Part shown: positions 18,151 through 26,959 of the stretch, one piece after another
Position numbering within the stretch: position 1 is the first letter of the stretch
Layout of the letters: each line of letters starts with the position of its first letter
Assembly: GCF_030246925.1 (NCBI RefSeq)
Contig: NZ_CP126740.1
Coordinates: 2,294,001 to 2,358,000, forward strand
DNA: 64,000 bases
Direction of reading: 5' to 3'
Source of the DNA: Microbacterium sp. zg-Y625
GTDB lineage: Bacteria; Actinomycetota; Actinomycetes; Actinomycetales; Microbacteriaceae
Notes under the pieces: generated by a model
The model's input: only the letters and a program-made list of their open reading frames with translations
Databases searched by the model: none
What the model was told of the DNA's origin: nothing
Made by a program: the position numbers and the translations under genes

Positions 18151-18930
18151 TTGTCCAAGAGCATCGAAGTCAACGACCTGAACGTGTACTACGGCGATTT
18201 CCTCGCCGTCGAGGGCGTCTCCCTCGAAATCGAGCCCCGCAGCGTCACGGCATTCATCGGCCCCTCCGGCTGCGGCAAGTCGACGTTCCTGCGCACCCTC
18301 AACCGCATGCACGAGGTGATCCCCGGCGCGCGCGTCGAGGGCCAGGTGCTGCTCGACGGCGACGACCTCTACGGCCCGACCGTCGACCCGGTGCTGGTGC
18401 GCCGGCAGGTGGGCATGGTCTTCCAGCGGCCCAACCCGTTCCCCACGATGTCGATCAAGGAGAACGTGCTGGCCGGGGTGAAGCTCAACAACAAGCGCAT
18501 CTCGAAGTCCGATGCCGACGACCTCGTCGAGAAGTCGCTGCGCGGCGCGAACCTCTGGAACGAGGTCAAGGACCGCCTGGACCGTCCCGGTTCCGGCCTG
18601 TCCGGTGGTCAGCAGCAGCGTCTGTGCATCGCGCGGGCGATCGCGGTGTCGCCGCAGGTGCTGCTGATGGACGAGCCCTGCTCGGCCCTGGACCCCATCT
18701 CGACGTACGCGATCGAGGAGCTCATCGACGAACTGAAGGCCGAGTACACGATCGTCATCGTGACGCACAACATGCAGCAGGCATCGCGTGTGTCCGACAA
18801 GACCGCGTTCTTCAACATCGCGGGGACCGGCAAGCCGGGCAAGCTCATCGAGTACGACGACACCACGACCATCTTCACCACGCCGTCGCAGAGGGCCACC
18901 GAGGACTACGTCTCCGGCCGCTTCGGGTAA
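18151..18930 (+). CDS. pstB: Phosphate ABC transporter ATP-binding protein PstB
   Basis: ATPase of the phosphate importer, 259 residues. Walker [10 protein letters not shown] (about 37-45), Q-loop [16 protein letters not shown], signature [14 protein letters not shown], Walker [13 protein letters not shown] and H-loop IVTHNMQQ are all intact. Start codon is TTG 18151 with GAAGGA ahead. Last gene of pstSCAB; no phoU follows here because phoU lies near senX3. The next gene runs in the opposite direction. Confidence 0.97.
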   Translation: MSKSIEVNDLNVYYGDFLAVEGVSLEIEPRSVTAFIGPSGCGKSTFLRTLNRMHEVIPGARVEGQVLLDGDDLYGPTVDPVLVRRQVGMVFQRPNPFPTMSIKENVLAGVKLNNKRISKSDADDLVEKSLRGANLWNEVKDRLDRPGSGLSGGQQQRLCIARAIAVSPQVLLMDEPCSALDPISTYAIEELIDELKAEYTIVIVTHNMQQASRVSDKTAFFNIAGTGKPGKLIEYDDTTTIFTTPSQRATEDYVSGRFG

Positions 18931-18952
18931 GCCCGGGGGGGTGCGGCTGCCC

Positions 18953-19837
18953 TCAGTCGCGCGGACTCAGCAGATACCGATTGGCGGATGCCGTCAGCTC
19001 GGCGTCCACCGCCAGCGGCGTGCCGTCGACCGCGGTGATGGGCGCGGCCAGTCGCACGCTCGAGACGAGCCACGCGGCATCCGCCGTTGCGAGCTGATCG
19101 ACGGGAATCGTCTCGTACGCGGTGGCGAACCCCTGCTGCTCGAGGTGCGTGAAGAGGCTGAGCTGGGTCGTCCCCTGCAGGATGCCGCCGTTCGCCGCGG
19201 GGGTCACGAACGTGTCGCCGCGGCGGAGGATGAGCGAGGCGGTGGGCGCCTCGAGCACGAATCCGTCGGAGGTGACGAAGACGGCATCGTCGGCCCCGCG
19301 GCGCTTGGCCTCGCGGATCGCAGCCATGTTCACCGCGTACGAAAGCGTCTTCGCGCCGAGGAGCAGCCACGGCGCGCGTGAGGGCAGGTCGAGGGCGTAG
19401 CCGCGGTCGAGGGTGACAACGCGCACGCCGTCTCGTCGCGCCGCGGTGAAGTCGGATGCCGGTGCCGCCGTGACCCACGCCGTCGGCGCGGGTCCGTGCT
19501 CGACGCCGCGGCTGAGGATGAGCTTGATCACCGACTCCCCCGGGCCGCACGCGGCTGCGGCCTCGGCGATGGCCTGCCGCCACTGCGAAAGGTTGGGGGC
19601 AGGCAGATCGCAGATGCGGGCGGAGTGGGCGAGCCGCTCGAGGTGGGCGGTGGCCTCTTGCGGATGCCCGTCGACCACCCCGATGGACTCGAAGATGCCG
19701 TCGCCGCGCTGCGTGCTGAGCTCGCCGACGCTGAGGGCCGGCGCGGCCGGGTCGATGACGGTGAACGTCGCCGCGAAGTCGTCGCGGGGATCGTCAGCGG
19801 CGGAGGGGTCGATCATGAGCGCGGTGGTCCAGGCCAT
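18953..19837 (-). CDS. Class IV aminotransferase / aminodeoxychorismate lyase-like
   Basis: PLP-dependent fold-type IV enzyme, 294 residues. The lysine that would bind PLP is in LLGAKTLSYAVNMAA, and GDGIFES near the N-terminus and NGGILQGTTQ near the C-terminus are family markers. Such proteins in actinobacteria are usually annotated as 4-amino-4-deoxychorismate lyase (PabC, folate pathway), but branched-chain or D-amino-acid aminotransferase activity cannot be excluded from sequence. ATG 19837. Convergent with pstB. Confidence 0.85.
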   Translation of the reverse strand: MAWTTALMIDPSAADDPRDDFAATFTVIDPAAPALSVGELSTQRGDGIFESIGVVDGHPQEATAHLERLAHSARICDLPAPNLSQWRQAIAEAAAACGPGESVIKLILSRGVEHGPAPTAWVTAAPASDFTAARRDGVRVVTLDRGYALDLPSRAPWLLLGAKTLSYAVNMAAIREAKRRGADDAVFVTSDGFVLEAPTASLILRRGDTFVTPAANGGILQGTTQLSLFTHLEQQGFATAYETIPVDQLATADAAWLVSSVRLAAPITAVDGTPLAVDAELTASANRYLLSPRD

Positions 19838-19962
19838 GGGGCGAGCCTACGCGTCGGAATTCCTGCCGAGGAGGCGTGCCGGCGGCGCGCGCGGAAGTCG
19901 GGTTGCCCACAGAGGACGTGCGAAGGGGAATGCCCCCTTGCGGGTCTCGGTTACACTTGATC

Positions 19963-20052
19963 AGCCGGGCCGCAGTAACCCCGGGCTCCATCTTTCGCCG
20001 CCATGAGCGGCCTCGCGCCGAGAGGCGTTCTGCGGCCCGGCACTTTTCTTTT
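19963..20052 (+). ncRNA. Putative small structured RNA with its own promoter and terminator
   Basis: A -10-like TACACT (19952-19957) stands 5-6 nt before a perfect 12-bp helix: GCCGGGCCGCAG (19964-19975) pairs with CTGCGGCCCGGC (20030-20041), and the 3' arm is followed by a T-rich run TTTTCTTTT (20044-20052). Inside, GCCG...CGGC and CCTC...GAGG give two further short stems. Predicted transcript about 90 nt, plus strand, with no convincing peptide. It does not contain the SRP RNA tetraloop motif, nor does it look like tmRNA or RNase P. It lies between two minus-strand genes, so it is not their terminator. Family unknown. Confidence 0.5.
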
Positions 20053-20079
20053 CCAGGCCGTTGCGCGCGTGCCGCGGAG

Positions 20080-20721
20080 TCAGGTCAGCGAGTCGCGGCG
20101 CCAGAGGGCGGCGCACGACGTCAGGTCCCCGGCGTAGGTCGACAGCCGCAGGGCGCGCGTGGTCAGGGCGCTCGCCCGGTCCGACTCGGTGCCCTCGTAG
20201 TCATCGGCCAGGTGCGTCGCACCGCTGGACTGCACGCGGCAGAACGCCGCGGCCCGCTCCAGCGCGACCGCGAAGTCGCCGGTGAACAGCCCCCGCAGGA
20301 TCGTGTCCACGAGGGTCACCAGCTCCTCCGGCCCGGCCGGGGTGGGCGCTCCCGCCACAACGGGATCGACGGTGACGCTCGCCAGTCGGCCGCGGTCGTA
20401 GAGCAGCGCCGCGGTGTGCGGATCGTCGTGGATCATCAGCTGCAGCAGGTACAGCCGCCACAGCGCGCCCGGCAGCGACCGTGCAGGCGACTGCGACCAC
20501 AGTTCGGCGATGTCGTGGATGCCGTGACGATCGGTGAACCCGATGAGCCGCTCCACCACCTCGGCGTCCTGCTGTTCGCGCACCCGGGTCAGCAGCGCGT
20601 GCGCGGTCGCATGCGCGACCCGCGACACTTCGGCAGGATCGTCGGCGGCGAACCGCCGATCGAAGGTCTCGGAGGGCCGCCGGACGGGCTTGTGGAACGG
20701 GTTCCCGGCGTCATCGGTCAT
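20080..20721 (-). CDS. Conserved actinobacterial protein of unknown function
   Basis: About 213 residues, soluble, mostly helical, starting MTDDAGNPFHKPVRRPSETF. No signal peptide or catalytic motif is recognised. The middle part, AELWSQSPARSLPGALWRLYLL, resembles proteins found beside anti-sigma genes in Microbacteriaceae. The ATG at 20721 is chosen over a TTG one codon upstream. It lies 48 nt downstream of rskA on the same strand and may be the last gene of the dipZ-sigK-rskA transcript. Function not inferred. Confidence 0.75.
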   Translation of the reverse strand: MTDDAGNPFHKPVRRPSETFDRRFAADDPAEVSRVAHATAHALLTRVREQQDAEVVERLIGFTDRHGIHDIAELWSQSPARSLPGALWRLYLLQLMIHDDPHTAALLYDRGRLASVTVDPVVAGAPTPAGPEELVTLVDTILRGLFTGDFAVALERAAAFCRVQSSGATHLADDYEGTESDRASALTTRALRLSTYAGDLTSCAALWRRDSLT

Positions 20722-20768
20722 CAATCCAGGGTACCGCCGGGCCCGTGGACCGGGCCGGCACTCCCCGC

Positions 20769-22064
20769 TCAGGCCGTCGGCACCGCGACGATGGGGTCAC
20801 TCGTGGGCATGCCGCCAGGCGCGCCCCCGGCCGGCTCCACCGTGACCGCGATGACGTCCCCCGGCTGCACCTCGCCCTCGACGACAGTCGTGGCCCTGCT
20901 GCCCGCCTCGGGCTCGAAGGTGCCCGCGGACAGGGGCTCGTCATCACGGATGACCCACAGCTCGAACGTCTCGTCGTCCGGGATGGTCGGCAGCCCCTCA
21001 GAGACCAGCACCGCCTCGCCGCGCTCCGCGGACCAGTACGCCGTCGCCGTCAGGCCGCCCTCCATCACGACCGTGGCGGACCGCGCGTCGGGGGCGTCGT
21101 TGATCTCGTCGAGCGCGACGACGGAGGCGGGCCGGTTCAGCCACGTGTGCAGCACACCGGCACCGAACCCGACGCCTGCGAGCAGCGTCAGGCAGGCGGC
21201 GAGCGCCAACAGTCCGCGCGTCCACCGCCGACGCATCACGGCCTGCACCGTGGTCGTGGTCGGCGGCTCGTCGACGCCGTCCGAACTGGATGCCGGCTGC
21301 ACGGGCGCCGGCGACGTGTCGACCGTGGCCCACCGGAAGAGTCCGGTCATGGTGGTGGGAGTCGTGTCGGTACGGGGACCGTCCGGGGCCTCCCCCGCGG
21401 CCGGCGGCGCGGGAGGAGCCGGTGGAATAACCGTTGCAGGCACAGGGGGTGCGGCGGGAATCGGCGGCGGCGGCATGCCCAACACCTGCGTCGCGCCGCT
21501 GTCAGGCGCATCGCCGGCAGGCCCAGCCTCGTCGGCCTCAGGCGCGTCGGTACCCGTCGCCGGGGAATCGGCCGCATCGACATCGGTGGGCACAACGTCC
21601 GCGACGTGCGTCGGCGTGTCCCCATCGTCCGCATCCGTCGTATCAGCATCGGCTGTCTCGGCGTCACCCAAGCCCGTGGCATCCGTCCCCGGCACATCCG
21701 CGTCGCCGAGGTCCGTGGCATCCGCGTCGCCGAGGTCCGTGGCATCCGCGTCGCCGAGGTCCGTGGCATCGGCCTCAGCCATCGCGTCCCCGGCCCACGC
21801 AACCGCGCCGCCGTCACCACCCACCGCCCCCTGCTCCCGCGCGAGGGCCGCGACACGCACCAGCAGCATCGACCGCGCCGTCAGCGGCGGCGCAACGCGC
21901 TCCACTCCGTCGGCGAGGGCCGCGGCGGTGGCGGCATCCGCTCGCACGATGGGCTCCCATTCCGGGTGGGCGGCGAGCGCCTCCCAGTACCGGGCCTCGT
22001 CTTCGTGCGACAGCGCGTTGAGCGCGTGACCGGCGGCGAGCTCGGCGAACTCCTGCTCGTTCAT
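20769..22064 (-). CDS. rskA: Anti-sigma-K factor RskA-like, with long acidic linker
   Basis: Membrane anti-sigma factor that would hold SigK inactive. 431 residues, nearly twice the roughly 230 of mycobacterial RskA. The N-terminal sigma-binding domain covers about 1-75 (FAELAAGHALNALSHEDEARY). A low-complexity Asp/Ala/Pro linker follows (about 80-270), including three exact copies of DATDLGDA. One membrane helix lies at about 280-302, then an extracytoplasmic RskA C-terminal domain ending near GGMPTSDPIVAVPTA with FELWVIRDDEPLSAGTFEP. The ATG overlaps the sigK stop by 4 nt. The extended linker is unusual; the domain ends are intact, so it is probably functional. Confidence 0.9.
   Translation of the reverse strand: MNEQEFAELAAGHALNALSHEDEARYWEALAAHPEWEPIVRADAATAAALADGVERVAPPLTARSMLLVRVAALAREQGAVGGDGGAVAWAGDAMAEADATDLGDADATDLGDADATDLGDADVPGTDATGLGDAETADADTTDADDGDTPTHVADVVPTDVDAADSPATGTDAPEADEAGPAGDAPDSGATQVLGMPPPPIPAAPPVPATVIPPAPPAPPAAGEAPDGPRTDTTPTTMTGLFRWATVDTSPAPVQPASSSDGVDEPPTTTTVQAVMRRRWTRGLLALAACLTLLAGVGFGAGVLHTWLNRPASVVALDEINDAPDARSATVVMEGGLTATAYWSAERGEAVLVSEGLPTIPDDETFELWVIRDDEPLSAGTFEPEAGSRATTVVEGEVQPGDVIAVTVEPAGGAPGGMPTSDPIVAVPTA
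21696..21767. repeat. Three perfect 24-bp tandem repeats inside rskA
   Basis: Three exact 24-bp copies at 21696-21719, 21720-21743 and 21744-21767 encode the eight-residue unit DATDLGDA on the minus strand. The unit length keeps the frame, so copy number could change by slippage without inactivating RskA. Each copy contains GGCATCC or a near match. Confidence 0.9.
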
Positions 22065-22660
22065 GGGGTCACCCCCATCGCGGCGCGCAGGCGCGACAGC
22101 CCGTCGCGCATGCGGGTCTTGACCGTTCCGAGCGGCGCGCCCACCATCACGGCGATCTCACTCTGGCTGTAGCCGCCGTAGTACGCGAGCACGATCGCCT
22201 CGCGCTGCGCGATGGGGAGGGTCGACAGCGCACTGGCCACCTTCTGCCCCTCCACCTTCAGTTCCACTTGATCGGCGACATCGTCGTGTGCGACGTCGAG
22301 GTCACGCAGGCCCGCTCGGCGGTCGCGGTCGGCACTCGACTGCGACGCCCGCACGCGGTCCACCGCGCGTCGGTGGGCCATCGTCAGCACCCACGATCTT
22401 CCCTGCCCCTTGTTCGGAGCGAAGCGTCCGGCGGATTGCCACACCTCCAGGAACACCTCCTGCAGCACCTCTTCACTCTGCGACCGGTCGACGAGCACCC
22501 GCACGATCAGGCCGAACACCCGGGGCGACAGCATGTCGTACAGCCGCGCGAAGGCGGCCTGGTCCCCGGCGGCAACACGAACGAGGAGGTCGGCGGCGTG
22601 GTCGCGCGCCGGTCCGTCCTCCGGTACATCCACGCCGTCGATGACCATCCACTCCAGCAT
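22061..22660 (-). CDS. sigK: ECF RNA polymerase sigma factor, SigK-like
   Basis: Extracytoplasmic-function sigma factor, 199 residues. Region 2 (about 25-95) includes AAFARLYDMLSPRVFGL and VWQSAGRFAPNKGQGRSWVLTMAHRRAVDRVR; region 4 (about 135-195) includes LPIAQREAIVLAYYGGYSQ and the recognition helix GAPLGTVKTRMRDGLSRLR. ATG 22660 has GAGGGGA ahead. Overlaps rskA by 4 nt and lies 34 nt after dipZ, so dipZ-sigK-rskA is probably one transcript starting at a SigK-type promoter at 24437-24464, implying autoregulation, as in mycobacterial SigK. Confidence 0.93.
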   Translation of the reverse strand: MLEWMVIDGVDVPEDGPARDHAADLLVRVAAGDQAAFARLYDMLSPRVFGLIVRVLVDRSQSEEVLQEVFLEVWQSAGRFAPNKGQGRSWVLTMAHRRAVDRVRASQSSADRDRRAGLRDLDVAHDDVADQVELKVEGQKVASALSTLPIAQREAIVLAYYGGYSQSEIAVMVGAPLGTVKTRMRDGLSRLRAAMGVTP

Positions 22661-22694
22661 GCACTAATCCCCTCGTCCGCGCCGCGTTTCGCCG

Positions 22695-24413
22695 TCACCC
22701 GAAGGTGAACGAATACGCCTGGATGCCGGCCGGCACCGTGACCTCGATGACCCCCTGCCGGATGTCGCCGGATTCGACGAGCGGGTACGACCTCGGGGTG
22801 CCGCCGACATCGAGGGTCGACGCCGGCTCGCCGTCGACGCGCACCTGCACCTGCCCCTCCCCGGCCAGCACCATCCGCACCTCGCCGCCCGTGAAGCGCA
22901 GGCGGATGCCGCCCTCGTCGTCGACCGGCGTCACGAACTGGGTCTGCACATCCCACGAGCCCTCGAGCGCGAACGAGTCGTCGGGCTGATCCCCCGGGTA
23001 CGCGAACGCGTGGACCCCGGCGCGGTAACGCTCCTCGCCGCCGTAGTTGACGTCCTTCGCCGAGCCCAGGAACGTCTCGGGCGTCGTCGCCCCTTCCTCG
23101 GGCGTCAGATCAGCGACGTCGGTGGCCTGCGGCAGCGTGGCATCCGCATCGGCGTCGTGCAGCAGCTCGCGGATCATCGCCTCGGTGGCGGCGTAGTTGC
23201 CCTCGCCGAAGGAGATGTGGCGCACGGTGCCCTCGGCGTCGATCAGGTAGTGCGCGGGCCAGAAGCGGTTGCGGTAGTTGGTCCACGTCGACAGCGAGTT
23301 GTCGAGGGCGACCGGGTACTCGATGCCGAAGTCCGCCGTGCCGGCGGCGACGTTGGCGGCATCCTTCTCGAAGGCGTACTCCGGCGAATGGATGCCGATG
23401 ACCTGCAGCCCCGCGTCGCGGTAGGCGTCGTCCCAGGCGACGACGTGCGGGATGGAGCGCTGGCAGTTGATGCACGAGTACGCCCAGAAGTCGATGAGCA
23501 CCACCTGGCCGCGCAGGTCCGCCAGGTCGACGCCGGCGCCGTCTGGCGTGTTCAGCCACGCCTCGATCCCCCGGATGCCGGGGGCGGTGCCGCACGACTC
23601 CAGCTCGGTCGCGCCGTTGGTGCAGTTGTCGAGCTCGCGGTTCTCGTCGGTGACGATGCCGCCGAGGTTGAGGGCGCGCGCGGCATCCTCGTTCTCGGTG
23701 AGGTCCCGCTGCAGGTCGGCGGTGTAGTCGGGCACGAGGCGCTGCAGCAGCTGCGGCACGTTGAAGACGAGCCCCACCGCGAGGGCGAGCATGGCGACGC
23801 CGGCGGCGATGCGCAGGCCCCGCTCGCGGGTGCGGAACGCGCGGATCCGCTCGATGAGACCGCGCCCGGCGAGCGCGAAGGCCAGCAGCGGCAGGGCGAC
23901 GCCGATGGCGAAGGATGCCGTGAGAGCGACGGTGTCCACGCCGACCTGTCCGGTCGCGCCGGCGACGATGATCGCCGCCAGCACCGGTCCCGCGCACGGC
24001 ACGAACACGGCGCCGAGCGCGAGCCCCACCGCGAAGCCGCTCCCCCTGTTGGCGACTTCGCGGCGGGGCAGCCATTGAAAAGGCTTCTCGAGCAGCTGCT
24101 CGACCCGAGGAACCAGCAATCCGACACCGATCAGCACGAGCACTGCGATCCCCACCCAGCGGATGACGTCCTGCGGCAGGTTCAGCGCCCCGAGCAGCAG
24201 CGAGCCGGCGAGGGTGACGAGGGTGAAACTCGTGACCAGCCCCGCGATGACGAGGTAAGGGCGGCTGCGGCGGGCGGGGATGGTCGTGGCATCCCCCTCG
24301 AAGCGCGCGGACTGAGCGCCTCCGGTGAGGAAGATGACCGGCAGCACCGGGAGGATGCACGGCGAGATGCCGGTGATGAGACCCCCGAGCAGGCCGATGA
24401 CGATGAGCTCCAT
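22695..24413 (-). CDS. dipZ: DipZ: CcdA-like transmembrane thiol transporter fused to thioredoxin domain
   Basis: Membrane protein of 572 residues that carries reducing power across the membrane to extracytoplasmic thiols. Residues about 1-235 are CcdA/DsbD-like membrane helices starting [18 protein letters not shown] (the ISPC and VPCAGP cysteines are the conserved pair). An extracytoplasmic thioredoxin/TlpA domain (about 290-430) has the active site C-I-N-C in [12 protein letters not shown]-terminal beta domain (about 460-572) is the DipZ-specific carbohydrate-binding-like part. In Mycobacterium tuberculosis dipZ sits with the SigK-controlled mpt70/mpt83 fasciclin genes; here a fasciclin lipoprotein is divergent, the same functional group. 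Confidence 0.95.
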   Translation of the reverse strand: MELIVIGLLGGLITGISPCILPVLPVIFLTGGAQSARFEGDATTIPARRSRPYLVIAGLVTSFTLVTLAGSLLLGALNLPQDVIRWVGIAVLVLIGVGLLVPRVEQLLEKPFQWLPRREVANRGSGFAVGLALGAVFVPCAGPVLAAIIVAGATGQVGVDTVALTASFAIGVALPLLAFALAGRGLIERIRAFRTRERGLRIAAGVAMLALAVGLVFNVPQLLQRLVPDYTADLQRDLTENEDAARALNLGGIVTDENRELDNCTNGATELESCGTAPGIRGIEAWLNTPDGAGVDLADLRGQVVLIDFWAYSCINCQRSIPHVVAWDDAYRDAGLQVIGIHSPEYAFEKDAANVAAGTADFGIEYPVALDNSLSTWTNYRNRFWPAHYLIDAEGTVRHISFGEGNYAATEAMIRELLHDADADATLPQATDVADLTPEEGATTPETFLGSAKDVNYGGEERYRAGVHAFAYPGDQPDDSFALEGSWDVQTQFVTPVDDEGGIRLRFTGGEVRMVLAGEGQVQVRVDGEPASTLDVGGTPRSYPLVESGDIRQGVIEVTVPAGIQAYSFTFG

Positions 24414-24436
24414 GGGTCCCCGTTTCTGTCGGGGGT

Positions 24437-24464
24437 TCTTCGTGCCGGCAGATGGATCGGATTG
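24437..24464 (-). promoter_or_regulatory. SigK-type promoter for dipZ-sigK-rskA
   Basis: On the minus strand CAATCC (24464-24459) and CGAAGA (24442-24437) are separated by exactly 16 bp, close to the mycobacterial SigK pattern CCATCC / CGAATC. The predicted start falls about 17 nt before the dipZ ATG (24413). Confidence 0.6.
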
Positions 24465-24468
24465 TTTC

Positions 24469-24496
24469 CCATCCGATCCCGGGACCGCTCCGAAGA
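24469..24496 (+). promoter_or_regulatory. SigK-type promoter for the fasciclin lipoprotein
   Basis: On the plus strand CCATCC (24469-24474) and CGAAGA (24491-24496) are separated by exactly 16 bp. The -35 box is the full SigK consensus and the -10 box is identical to the one on the opposite strand for dipZ. The predicted leader to ATG 24543 is about 40 nt and contains GGAGGA. Confidence 0.65.
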
Positions 24497-24542
24497 GTTG
24501 TCATGGCCGCAGTCCTGGCGGCTTCGAAAACCGGAGGACATC

Positions 24543-25196
24543 ATGCTCAGCAGCAAGAAGAAGATCACCGCAGCTCTGACTCTCACGCTGGCGAGTGCGT
24601 TTGCACTCTCGGCATGCTCGATGGGCAGCGACACGGCCACCGACGAGCCGACCGAAGAGGTCGTCGAAGAGGAGATGGTCGAGGAGACGATGGATCCCGC
24701 TGCCATGCTCGTGGGCGCCGGCTGCGAGGCCTACGCCGAGGAGGTTCCCGACGGGGCCGGCTCGATCCAGGGCATGTCGCAGGAGCCCGTCGCGATCGCG
24801 GCATCCAACAACCCGCTTCTGACGACGCTCACCGCGGCGATCAGCGGCGAGCTCAACCCCGACGTCAACCTCGTCGAGACGCTCAACGACGGCGAGTACA
24901 CCGTGTTCGCCCCGGTGGACGAGGCGTTCGCGAAGATCGACCAGGCGACGCTCGACTCGCTCAAGACCGACAGTGACACGCTCACGTCGATCCTCACGTA
25001 CCACGTCGTCGAGGGTCAGGTCGACCCCGAGGACATCGCGGGAATGCACACCACCCTGCAGGGCGAAGATGTGGAGGTGACCGGCTCGGGCGACGAGTGG
25101 ATGGTCAACGACGCGTCCGTCATCTGCGGCGGCGTGCAGACCGCCAATGCCACCGTCTACCTCATCGACACGGTCCTGATGCCTCCGGCTCAGTGA
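24543..25196 (+). CDS. Fasciclin (FAS1) domain lipoprotein, MPT70/MPT83-like
   Basis: Secreted surface lipoprotein, 217 residues. Lipobox ALSAC puts the lipidated Cys at 25; an acidic Glu-rich linker follows ([15 protein letters not shown]). Residues about 80-217 are one FAS1 domain with the H1 motif [17 protein letters not shown] and the H2/YH region [10 protein letters not shown], ending in [11 protein letters not shown]. Single-FAS1 proteins of this form are the main SigK targets in mycobacteria (MPT70, MPT83). ATG 24543 with GGAGGA; an upstream frame is a shadow of dipZ. Preceded by a SigK-type promoter and followed by a hairpin. Confidence 0.93.
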   Translation: MLSSKKKITAALTLTLASAFALSACSMGSDTATDEPTEEVVEEEMVEETMDPAAMLVGAGCEAYAEEVPDGAGSIQGMSQEPVAIAASNNPLLTTLTAAISGELNPDVNLVETLNDGEYTVFAPVDEAFAKIDQATLDSLKTDSDTLTSILTYHVVEGQVDPEDIAGMHTTLQGEDVEVTGSGDEWMVNDASVICGGVQTANATVYLIDTVLMPPAQ

Positions 25197-25242
25197 GTCG
25201 CACGGGCCGCGGCGGGGAATCCGCGGTCCGTGGGAGGCGGTG

Positions 25243-25277
25243 AAGGCCGCCGGCGCAGCGATGTCGCCGGCGGCCTT
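25243..25277 (+). terminator. Hairpin terminator after the fasciclin gene
   Basis: A 13-bp perfect stem (AAGGCCGCCGGCG at 25243-25255 with its complement at 25265-25277) and 9-nt loop, followed by a moderately T-rich stretch. It lies 47 nt after the stop codon. Confidence 0.75.
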
Positions 25278-25385
25278 GTCATGTTTCCGCCCAAACGTCA
25301 AGAGCCCTCGCGCAAATACCGGGTTCGTTAGCGTCGTCAGTGATCGGAGCGCGGGCTGGGCCGCCGCCGATCGGCTGGGAGGGCC

Positions 25386-26936
25386 ATGATCGACGCGCGT
25401 GTCACCGAGATTGCCGAGGGCACGGTGCTGGAGCGCCGATACCAGCTGCGAAAGCTGATCGGATCCGGGGGCGCCGGCAAGGTCTTCCGCGGCGACGACC
25501 TGCACCTGCAGCGTCCGATCGCCGTGAAGGTCATGCACCCTCACGCCGACGACCTCGGTTCGGTGGACCGTGCGCGGGCCGAGATGCTGGTGCTCGCCTC
25601 TCTCAACCACCCCTGTCTCGTCACGCTCTTCGATGCGCGCATCAGTCACGCCGACGACGACGTGAACTACCTGGTCATGGAGTACGTTCCCGGGCTCACG
25701 CTGAGCGAGCGCCTGAGACAGGGCGAGATGGATGCCAGGGAGCTCGCGGGCATCGCGCTCGACATCGCCGAGGGGCTGCACGTCGCCCACGCGTCGGGCA
25801 TCGTGCACCGCGACATCAAGCCGTCGAACGTGCTGCTGTGGCGCTCTCCGCTCGCGAACGGACGCTGGCGCGCGAAGGTCGCCGACTTCGGCATCGCCTA
25901 CCTGCAGAACACCACCCGCGCCACCGCCCCGGGGCTCGTGATCGGCACCGCCGCCTACCTCGCGCCGGAGCAGGCGCGCGGCACGGCGGCCACCCCCGCC
26001 GCCGACATCTACGCCCTCGGCATCCTGCTCATCGAGGCCATCACCGGGCACCGGCCCTACTCCGACGCCTCGGGCATCGGGGCGATCACTGCGCGCCTCA
26101 TCGACCCGCCCGCGGTCCCCGCGTCGCTGCCCGCGCCGTGGCGCGAGCTGCTGCAGGCGATGACCGCGATGCGTCCCGAGGACCGCCCCAGTGCCCTCGA
26201 GGTGGCTGTCGCGGCCGCGCGGCTGACCGTGCCGGATGCCATCGCCTCCGACACCGCAACGCCCGTGGCGCCGGTGGCTTCGGTGACTGCCGTGGCTCCC
26301 GTGCCTCCCCAGACTGAGCCGATGACGCGCCGCGCACGCGCACGCGCTGCTGCGGCGACCGCCGCCACCGCTCCCCTGCAGCTGCCGACCGTCACGGCTC
26401 CGCGGTCGGCGTCGTCGGCCGTGTCGGCCCGCCGCACCGACACCACGGTGCCCGAGGTTCCCGGCTTGACGCCGGTTGCGCGCCCGGCCGCCCGCTACCC
26501 GCGGCGCGTGTACGCCGCCGCGGCCGGGGTCGGAGTGCTGGCGGTGCTGTCGGTGTCGGCCTTCTCGGCCGTGATCGGCGCGAGCGTCTCTCAGGATCCT
26601 GCGCCGGTCGTGCAGGAGGAACCAGCTCCCGTCGAGCCGGCGCCCGTGGTGCCGGTGGAGCCCGCGGCTCCGGTGGCTCCGGCGGAAGAGGCCCCGGCCA
26701 TCGTGGCCGAAGAGGTCGAGGCGCCCGCGCCTCAGCCGATCGTGGTCACGCCCGTCGACGCACCGGCGGACAAGCCCGGCCCCGCGAACCTGAACAAGGG
26801 CCCGGGCAACAACAGCGGCAACGGCGGCGGCCCCGCCCACACCAACCCGAACAAGGGGCCGGGCAACGGACCCGGCGCCGACAACCCGAACCGCGGACCC
26901 GGCAACAACAACGGGAACGGGAAGGGGAACCGCTGA
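25386..26936 (+). CDS. Transmembrane serine/threonine protein kinase
   Basis: Pkn-type kinase of 516 residues. The kinase domain covers about 10-275: glycine loop GSGGAGKVFRGDD, ATP lysine in IAVKVM, catalytic loop HRDIKPSN, DFG in VADFGIAYLQ, and APEQARG. A juxtamembrane region rich in Ala/Val/Pro follows, then one membrane helix at about 374-398. The extracytoplasmic tail has no PASTA repeats; it has a Pro/Val/Glu stretch, then an Asn/Gly/Pro tail of repeated NKGPGN-like units. That tail may contact the cell wall. It is a monocistronic-looking gene just before tRNA-Lys. Substrates unknown. Confidence 0.92.
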   Translation: MIDARVTEIAEGTVLERRYQLRKLIGSGGAGKVFRGDDLHLQRPIAVKVMHPHADDLGSVDRARAEMLVLASLNHPCLVTLFDARISHADDDVNYLVMEYVPGLTLSERLRQGEMDARELAGIALDIAEGLHVAHASGIVHRDIKPSNVLLWRSPLANGRWRAKVADFGIAYLQNTTRATAPGLVIGTAAYLAPEQARGTAATPAADIYALGILLIEAITGHRPYSDASGIGAITARLIDPPAVPASLPAPWRELLQAMTAMRPEDRPSALEVAVAAARLTVPDAIASDTATPVAPVASVTAVAPVPPQTEPMTRRARARAAAATAATAPLQLPTVTAPRSASSAVSARRTDTTVPEVPGLTPVARPAARYPRRVYAAAAGVGVLAVLSVSAFSAVIGASVSQDPAPVVQEEPAPVEPAPVVPVEPAAPVAPAEEAPAIVAEEVEAPAPQPIVVTPVDAPADKPGPANLNKGPGNNSGNGGGPAHTNPNKGPGNGPGADNPNRGPGNNNGNGKGNR

Positions 26937-26959
26937 CGGCCTACTAGGCTGGAACACGA

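Noticed and set aside
16426..18768. Long minus-strand open frame across pstC-pstA-pstB
   Set aside because: Shadow of pst genes; His/Asp/Arg-rich, no domain.
19963..20052. SRP (4.5S) RNA
   Set aside because: No GGAAGGAAGC-type apical motif of the SRP RNA.
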